Source: an uncultured Christensenella sp.
GTDB lineage: Bacteria > Bacillota > Clostridia > Christensenellales > Borkfalkiaceae
Direction of reading: 5' to 3'
Length of the DNA stretch: 64,000 nt
Assembly: GCA_910577055.1 (NCBI GenBank)
Contig: CAJTKX010000001.1
Location: 124,001 to 188,000, forward strand
Positions 58,768-64,000 of the stretch are shown piece by piece. The position numbers and the translations under genes were made by a program. The notes beneath the pieces were generated by a model. The model was not told the origin of the DNA. It worked only from the letters and a program-made list of their open reading frames with translations, and searched no databases. Numbering within the stretch: position 1 is the first letter of the stretch; the number at the start of each line of letters is the position of its first letter.

Positions 58768-58992
58768 TTAACTATTTTTCGGGGTTTCCAAACCTATTCC
58801 TTTATAGTTAAAATCGCCGTTTTCGATTGCCTTTTTATCGGCTTCGGCTGCGGCTTTATAGTCCGCCCTCTCCGTTTCTTTTCGCTTGCATTCCAAGCAA
58901 ATGCAGTCCGTGTTATACATAGACATTATCCGCCCGTCCGTCAGCGGTTTCCCACAGCGGTCGCAATTTCTTTGACTGAAAAACTTATCCAT
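58768..58992 (-). CDS. Small zinc-finger phage protein
   Basis: A 74-residue protein with CDRCGKPL and CICLECKRKE, two Cys-x2-Cys type pairs (near residues 10-13 and 32-35), followed by a charged tail. This type of protein is frequent among small genes of Clostridia phages; function unknown. It is 9 bp after the ADP-ribosyltransferase-like gene and shares its unit. Confidence 0.75.
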   Translation of the reverse strand: MDKFFSQRNCDRCGKPLTDGRIMSMYNTDCICLECKRKETERADYKAAAEADKKAIENGDFNYKGIGLETPKNS

Positions 58993-59001
58993 TCCATTCT
59001 C

Positions 59002-59697
59002 CTATACTGCTTTCAGTTGCTGTAATTTCCGAGGGTTCAGCACCACTTCGGATTCGTTTCGGCTCGTAAAAATCGCCAAGATATCCGCTTTCTTGATTTG
59101 TGCCTGATAAACCTTTCCGTCTTCGCCGAACCTATGGGCGAACCACTCTGCCTTTGACCTGTCGAGCGTCCATGATAACGCTCTCACGTTTTTCGCATTG
59201 TACGAGGTCACTCCCCTATAAACCGTTACGGTTTCGGTCAGGTCAGCGAATCTTTTTTGCTCATCTTCGGTCATAAGCGATTGTTTGTCGGCTTGATTGA
59301 ACAGTCCCACCAATTCCGTCTTACTCACGTTTACGTCCATATTCGGAGCTTCGGCTTTTATCCATGCGTCTGCGAGTATTTCCGAAAACTCGGCGGCGGA
59401 CAGTCCGTCTTTCGCATACTTGATAAAAGTCAAGGCGTAGGTTTTATTCAGCATTAAAAATATTTCGTATGCGGTTTTCGCCTCGTCTATCTTTTTGCCC
59501 AAGTAGTCGCGCCACTTTTCTCGGCTTTCCATGCTTGCCGTGATGTCCAATATTTCGTTCGTGCCGGGGAGCATCATAAACCCTGACGACGCAAACGGAT
59601 GATGCACGATCATCGGCGAGTATTCGGTGGTATGAACGTCCGTAAATAACAGCCATTTTGCCACGCATTTCACTTCTTTCATATTGGTCTGTGACAT
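59002..59697 (-). CDS. Putative phage mono-ADP-ribosyltransferase
   Basis: A 231-residue protein. The C-terminal half shows the R-S-E pattern of arginine-type ADP-ribosyltransferases: Arg161 in VYRGV, Ser175-Trp-Thr177 followed by the helix ending EWFAHRF, and Glu215-Ser-Glu217 (ESEVV) with NP after it. The N-terminal 150 residues are helical and could bind a target. In T4-type phages such enzymes modify host RNA polymerase or other host proteins. The target here is unknown, and the call rests on motif reading. GAAGGAGG precedes the start, with element copy E upstream. Confidence 0.7.
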   Translation of the reverse strand: MSQTNMKEVKCVAKWLLFTDVHTTEYSPMIVHHPFASSGFMMLPGTNEILDITASMESREKWRDYLGKKIDEAKTAYEIFLMLNKTYALTFIKYAKDGLSAAEFSEILADAWIKAEAPNMDVNVSKTELVGLFNQADKQSLMTEDEQKRFADLTETVTVYRGVTSYNAKNVRALSWTLDRSKAEWFAHRFGEDGKVYQAQIKKADILAIFTSRNESEVVLNPRKLQQLKAV

Positions 59698-59742
59698 CTT
59701 TCGTCCTCCTTCAGTCGTTGCCGACTTTCATCGTTCCAAACA

Positions 59743-59774
59743 ATACCGTAAACGTCCGCCGAAGTCCAGAGAAA
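59743..59774 (-). promoter_or_regulatory. Bipartite phage element, copy E (divergent)
   Basis: TTTCTCTGGACTT - 10 bases - TTACGGTATTGTTT on the minus strand. The second block is intact and the first has three substitutions. An AGTCG - GCAA - CGACT hairpin with a GNRA-type loop (59713-59726) lies in the leader before GAAGGAGG. Confidence 0.6.
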
Positions 59775-59791
59775 GACGCCGTAAAAACCTA

Positions 59792-61666
59792 TTAAATTTT
59801 GACTACTTTTTTCAGAGCTTCCGCCTTATCGGTCAACTCCCAAGCGAGGTAATCTTTACCGAAATGTCCGCCGACCGCCGTCTGTGCAAAAACCGCCCTG
59901 CGGAGGTCGAGTTTCTCAATCGTGCCTGCGACCGACAGGTCGAATACCTTCTCCACCGCCTTGACGATTAAGTTCTCATTGACCGATGCCGTATAAAAAG
60001 TGTTTACGTCGATTGCCGTCGGCTTGGGTACTCCGATGGCATACGAGAGTGCGACCTCGCATTTTTCCGCCAAGCCTGCGGCAACGATATTCTTTGCGAT
60101 GTATCTCGCCATGTATGCTCCGCTGCGATCAACCTTGCTTGCGTCTTTACCGCTCAAGGCTCCGCCGCCGTTATGTGCAACTCCGCCGTAGGTATCCACC
60201 ATTAGTTTGCGTCCCGTCAGTCCCGTGTCAGCTTCGAAACCGCCAAGCACAAACCTGCCCGACGGATTTATGAGTATCTCGGTTTCCGTAAGATCATAAT
60301 TTGCAAGCACCTTGCCGATGACCTTTTCTCTTATTTCCTTTGTCAGCTCGTCAAGGTTCTTCGATTCGGTATGCTGTGCCGAAACTACCACCGACGTGAT
60401 TTTATCGAACCTTTCGCCGTTGTATCTGATAGACACCTGACTCTTCCCGTCGGGGCGAAGTCCTATAATCAGTCCGTCCTTTCTGCACTCTTCGAGTCTG
60501 TCGGTCAACCTATGTGCAAGCTCGGTTGCAAGCGGCATATAGTCAAGCGTTTCATCGGTTGCGTAACCGTACACGATTCCTTGGTCGCCCGCCCCTTGTT
60601 CTTCCTTGCTTACTGCCTGCGAGATGTCTTCGCTTTGTGCGTGGACTCTAATTTCCACTTCGACGTTGGTTGTATCGTAGCCGACTTGTGCGATTACCGA
60701 ACGAGCTATGTATTCATAGTCCACCTCGGCTGCGGTTGTTATCTCGCCGCTTATAAAACATTTGTTATGGGCAAGCATAACTTCGCAAGCCACTCTGCTG
60801 TTTTCGTCCTGTTCGAGGCACTCGTCGAGTATGCTGTCCGCAATAAGATCGGCAAGTTTGTCGGGGTGTCCGCTCGTTACGGACTCCGCTGTTATCGTTC
60901 TGGTTGTCATTATTTTATCCTCCAATAATCTCCATTTGAATGTTCTGCCTATCGGCACTTTTGCTTGCGATTCCATCTCGAACCGCTTGTCGAAATCCCG
61001 AACCGTATGCCCGTCGCCTTTGAAAGTTACGGGACTGTCTGCGTCCCATTTCAAAAGCAATGCCCATAATTCGGGATAATTTTTGCGCAGCTTGCGGAGT
61101 TGGTTCACGCCTTGGTTATGACAAAACCAACAACCGCCCCGCAATGCTGTCGTATAAATCGGCGATAATAAGCCATTAGCCTTGCACCATTCCCGGCACA
61201 TACTCTCCGTCCAATCGTATTCCACAAGCGGACTGCGTTTTGTTTCGGAGAGCGTATGAAACCTTGACGGTTCGTCTGCCGCAATGCCGATATAAACGAC
61301 TGCACCCTTTTGGACTTTGTCAAGCACGTCGACTTTCAGCCGAGAGTTGCACCAATTCCCTTTCTGCAACGGAAAGCCGTATATCTTACCCGCATTCTTA
61401 CTTTTCTTGCCGTTGCATTTGTAGTAAAAATAATCTTCATACGACTTTGGTGCAGTAATATGCTCCACGACTATGCCGAACTTTTCCAAGATAATGGCGT
61501 CCGCTTTTGCCTTGAATTCCACCATCGGCGGAAGGTCGGCGGGTACGTCTTTCGTCGCCAAAATGTCCACCGTTACGATACGGTCTAACGGCAAGCCGTT
61601 TTGCTTTATTACTTCGAGCATAGCAAGGCTGTCTTTTCCGTAACTGATGCTTGCAATATGCTCCAT
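59792..61666 (-). CDS. PAPS-reductase-like domain fused to S-adenosylmethionine synthetase
   Basis: A 624-residue frame with two enzymes. Residues 1-250 are an adenine-nucleotide alpha hydrolase of the PAPS-reductase type with P-loop SYGKDSLAML and CWFCHNQG. Residues 253-624 are a full S-adenosylmethionine synthetase (GHPDKLADLIADSILD, GAGDQGIVYGYA, GGGALSGKDASKVDRS). The join is short (LLEDKIM). The internal ATG (60908-60910) has GGAGGATAAAATA in front, so the SAM synthetase could also be made separately. The gene follows the C5 methyltransferase by 12 bp, and SAM is that enzyme's methyl donor. Such a fusion is unusual. Confidence 0.88.
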   Translation of the reverse strand: MEHIASISYGKDSLAMLEVIKQNGLPLDRIVTVDILATKDVPADLPPMVEFKAKADAIILEKFGIVVEHITAPKSYEDYFYYKCNGKKSKNAGKIYGFPLQKGNWCNSRLKVDVLDKVQKGAVVYIGIAADEPSRFHTLSETKRSPLVEYDWTESMCREWCKANGLLSPIYTTALRGGCWFCHNQGVNQLRKLRKNYPELWALLLKWDADSPVTFKGDGHTVRDFDKRFEMESQAKVPIGRTFKWRLLEDKIMTTRTITAESVTSGHPDKLADLIADSILDECLEQDENSRVACEVMLAHNKCFISGEITTAAEVDYEYIARSVIAQVGYDTTNVEVEIRVHAQSEDISQAVSKEEQGAGDQGIVYGYATDETLDYMPLATELAHRLTDRLEECRKDGLIIGLRPDGKSQVSIRYNGERFDKITSVVVSAQHTESKNLDELTKEIREKVIGKVLANYDLTETEILINPSGRFVLGGFEADTGLTGRKLMVDTYGGVAHNGGGALSGKDASKVDRSGAYMARYIAKNIVAAGLAEKCEVALSYAIGVPKPTAIDVNTFYTASVNENLIVKAVEKVFDLSVAGTIEKLDLRRAVFAQTAVGGHFGKDYLAWELTDKAEALKKVVKI

Positions 61667-61678
61667 TTCCGCCTCCGT

Positions 61679-63535
61679 CTAACAAAAAAATAAAGCCTTG
61701 AAAATAAACTCCAAGACTTGCACTACTATGCCGTTGCCCGCTTGTCGGTACTGCTGCGTACCGCTGATTTTCGCCGCTTGTATTTTGTCGATCTGTTCGT
61801 CGTGCCAACCCATAAGACGCAGACATTCTCTCGGCGTGAGCTTGCGGATTCGGATGTTCTCCGTGATGACTGCATTCCCGTCGCCGCACGTGAGAGTTTG
61901 TGCGATACCCTTGCCTACACGACCGCGTTTGGTTTTACTGCCGGGATAGGTTATGTTGACGAAATCGCCCTTTTCCGCTTCTTCGTAGCCTTGCTTTGTC
62001 GCTACCTTGACTTGTATGGGTTCTTCCATCATCAGCACAGCCGAACTGCCCGACGCACTGGAACATTGTCCCGTAAGCGTCGGCGCTATATCATCGACTT
62101 CCATTTTGTTGTAGGCAACAAACATTTCGGGTATGTAGCCTTTCTCTTCGATGAATTCCTTGTACCGTCTGGCAACGTACTCTTTTGAGCCTTTGCCTTG
62201 CTCTAACACGAGATTGTCTTTCTGTACCGAGGTCAATGCATTGCAAAGTCCTTTGCCGTTGACTTCGAGCCTTTGCTCCAAAGGTGCGCCCGCCGTGCGA
62301 TCAGACGGATTGTCTGGGTTGCGTCCACGCATCGCCACGATGACGGGATTATCCGACTTGTCTTCGACTATCGGCAGTATCGCAGTTTTGAAACCTTCGG
62401 GGCGAGTAGTGATTGTAGGACACACTCCGCTGCGGTTGACCTTCTTATTGAATGCGTCCACGGTGTCGCCGACTCCGCATTCGTTTTCCATTACCGTTTC
62501 CACAGCTTGCTTGAAAAACCGCTTGTCATCGGTCTTCTTTGTGTCGATAATAACTGGCGTTTGTCCGCCGCCCTTGCCCATCGCTTCGGTGAGTGCCGGG
62601 CTGATACCGTCCGTTCTTGGCGTTTGATGTGCTTGAAGTCCGCCGAGTACAAAGTTCTCCGCTATTTTGAGTTCGGTGTTTCCGCCTTGCTGACAATGCA
62701 CGGTCGGAGATATTCCGCTCGGCTCATAAACTCTGCGACTGATGTCGTGCATCTTATCCCACTTTTCGCCGACCACTTCTCCAACTTGAACGCATTGCGG
62801 GCCTTTCCAATCTCTCGCCATCAGCGTGTTAGCCACTCCGTCCCCGGACTTGATGCTGTCACGTCGTGAGTTAAAGGTTGAATTGATAATACTGCGGATC
62901 GTGCTTTCTTTCAGATAGTATTTTTCATCTACTACTTCGTCAATCATATCCCGTAAGCGTAGTTTGAGTTCCTGCTTTTCGGGAAACACAAAAGGCGTGT
63001 GATCGCCACGGATTGAAACGCAGAATACCCTCTCACGGTTCTGCGGTATGCCGTAGTCCTTTGCGTTGAGTATCTGCCAATAATTCGTGTACCCAAGCGA
63101 AGACAAAAAAGAAAGCCAACGGTCAAAGTCAGCTTTGAATTTCTTGCTCACAAGGTTCTTTACGTTTTCAAGCAATAGGTATTTCGGCAATGTACCGTCT
63201 TCGGCTGCCCGTATCAATAGTCTTTCAACCTCGAACAGCAAACCGCTCCGAGTTCCTTCCTTTATTCCCGCTCCCTTGCCTGCGACCGATATGTCTTGGC
63301 ACGGAAAAGAGTATGTCCAAAAGTCAGCGTCTGGGAGAGCTTCGATTGCACGGATATCTCCGAGATTGTTGACCTTACCGTGTATTGCCTCGTAGCTTTG
63401 AATTGCGTATTTGTCGATTTCGGATATCGCAACAACTTTGTGCGGTACTCCGATATTCTTTAAGGCTTGCGTTTGGCTGCCGATACCTGCAAACAGTTCA
63501 ATGAGTCGCAACGGGTTTTGTTCCGTGTATTCCAT
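61679..63535 (-). CDS. DNA (cytosine-5) methyltransferase with repeated target-recognition region
   Basis: A 618-residue C5 methyltransferase. Motif I is at residues 15-19 (FAGIG), IV at 78-80 (PCQ), VI at 123-125 (ENV), VIII at 165-169 (QNRER), IX near 564-576 (RKLTPRECLRLMGW) and X near 600 (QAGNG). Between VIII and IX lie about 390 residues, far more than in single-target enzymes, with about seven copies of a loose repeat of the form G-[IV]-x-PTLT-x(8-12)-[VI]. This resembles multi-specific phage methyltransferases. The start overlaps the terS stop as TAATG. Confidence 0.92.
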   Translation of the reverse strand: MEYTEQNPLRLIELFAGIGSQTQALKNIGVPHKVVAISEIDKYAIQSYEAIHGKVNNLGDIRAIEALPDADFWTYSFPCQDISVAGKGAGIKEGTRSGLLFEVERLLIRAAEDGTLPKYLLLENVKNLVSKKFKADFDRWLSFLSSLGYTNYWQILNAKDYGIPQNRERVFCVSIRGDHTPFVFPEKQELKLRLRDMIDEVVDEKYYLKESTIRSIINSTFNSRRDSIKSGDGVANTLMARDWKGPQCVQVGEVVGEKWDKMHDISRRVYEPSGISPTVHCQQGGNTELKIAENFVLGGLQAHQTPRTDGISPALTEAMGKGGGQTPVIIDTKKTDDKRFFKQAVETVMENECGVGDTVDAFNKKVNRSGVCPTITTRPEGFKTAILPIVEDKSDNPVIVAMRGRNPDNPSDRTAGAPLEQRLEVNGKGLCNALTSVQKDNLVLEQGKGSKEYVARRYKEFIEEKGYIPEMFVAYNKMEVDDIAPTLTGQCSSASGSSAVLMMEEPIQVKVATKQGYEEAEKGDFVNITYPGSKTKRGRVGKGIAQTLTCGDGNAVITENIRIRKLTPRECLRLMGWHDEQIDKIQAAKISGTQQYRQAGNGIVVQVLEFIFKALFFC

Positions 63536-64000
63536 TAACCGCCACCTCCTAATAATTTCTCCATGATGTCGTCATTCGGGTTTTTCTCATCCCATTTTGT
63601 GAGTTTGCTTTCCCTTACAACGAGATAAATCTTGCCCCACACCTCGTTCGTTTGTTTTAGGTACTGCTGTGCCATAGCCACGAACGGCGACGGCATTGCT
63701 TTGCCGTTGGTTGGATCTTTCACGAGCAAGCCGTGCTTTGTGTTCATCTCTTCGCACTCCAACCATCGAGCCTTACAAAACGCATACTCTTCGAGGTTGT
63801 AAGGCAGTATTCCCGTAGTGCAACCAACTGCTTTCAGCCACGCATACACCGTGCGGTAGATTTCCTTTGCCCTTGCCGATAAATAAGTCGGCGGTTCGCT
63901 CGGCAGTTCTACACCCTCCGCCGCAAAGTTCACGACTTCGACGGGACGCCTGCCGGGGTTGCCTTCCAATATCTTTTGGGCGGCGGCTTTCTTCGGTCTG
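63535..64000 (-). CDS. terS: Phage terminase small subunit (P27 family), start outside window
   Basis: A P27-type small terminase that recognises phage DNA for packaging. The visible part reads RPKKAAAQKILEGNPGRRPVE, helical PPTYLSARAKEIYRTVYAWLKAVG and MPSPFVAMAQQYLKQTNEVW. A TTG at 63967-63969 has been a possible start, but the frame continues through typical family residues to the window edge, so the real start lies beyond 64000. Confidence 0.92.
   Translation of the reverse strand, partial: RPKKAAAQKILEGNPGRRPVEVVNFAAEGVELPSEPPTYLSARAKEIYRTVYAWLKAVGCTTGILPYNLEEYAFCKARWLECEEMNTKHGLLVKDPTNGKAMPSPFVAMAQQYLKQTNEVWGKIYLVVRESKLTKWDEKNPNDDIMEKLLGGGG

Noticed and set aside
52592..59774. CRISPR array
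   Set aside because: The five repeats are about 1-3 kb apart and each precedes a gene; there are no regular short spacers and no cas genes.

Overview
The window is a chromosome segment of an anaerobic, spore-forming member of the Clostridia (Bacillota). The evidence is a complete spoIIIAA-AH operon, spoIVB, a GerW/YtfJ-type spore protein, pta-ackA, ArgR-RecN and the Firmicutes cluster asp23-nusB-folD-ispA-dxs-tlyA-nadK-argR-recN-spoIVB. Species cannot be named from this sequence. Nearly every gene is on the minus strand.

Host region (1 to about 31.2 kb). The left edge holds the start of a copper-type P-ATPase or metallochaperone, then a nitroreductase divergent from an HxlR regulator with overlapping promoters. 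Next come asnS-asparaginase, yceD-rpmF, pta-ackA, and a lone plus-strand tRNA(Met) cytidine acetate ligase. Then rluB, a penicillin-binding carboxypeptidase, gerW, a DUF2953-like gene, scpB-scpA, an M50 protease, lysA, a second carboxypeptidase, a membrane protein, spoIVB, recN, argR, nadK, tlyA and dxs. Between ispA and dxs lies a gene-free stretch of about 560 nt. It has its own promoter and a 10-bp terminal helix, and a membrane-protein gene follows it. This is the canonical locus of OLE RNA and its partner OapA. xseA and xseB, usual between folD and ispA, are absent. The region ends with spoIIIA and a plus-strand tRNA-Leu (anticodon AAG).

Boundary and cargo (31.2 to 33.8 kb). AT-rich sequence carries a DUF4238 gene and a HEPN-domain gene. 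The HEPN gene is bracketed by two almost identical terminator hairpins. This looks like a defence-type cargo next to the prophage end.

Prophage (33.8 kb to the window end, all minus strand, siphovirus type with HK97 head). From right to left in transcription order: small terminase, an accessory island, large terminase, further small genes, portal, protease, capsid, connectors, tail tube, tail-assembly chaperone with a -1 frameshift, tape measure, baseplate and fibres, holin, and two tandem large serine recombinases. No endolysin is visible.

The accessory island between the two terminase genes is the most unusual part. It contains a C5 cytosine methyltransferase with about seven repeated target-recognition-like units, an in-frame fusion of a PAPS-reductase-like domain to S-adenosylmethionine synthetase, a protein with the R-S-E signature of mono-ADP-ribosyltransferases, a zinc-finger protein, and an amidoligase paired with a gamma-glutamylcyclotransferase-like protein. 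Beyond terL follow a very acidic protein and a ParB-methyltransferase fusion. Five transcription units here begin with the same bipartite 32-bp element, conserved block - 10 variable bases - conserved block, in promoter-like geometry. Several have a 5' hairpin just before the ribosome binding site and end in a terminator. They look like a set of independently transcribed accessory units under one phage control signal, and I found no known promoter type matching them.
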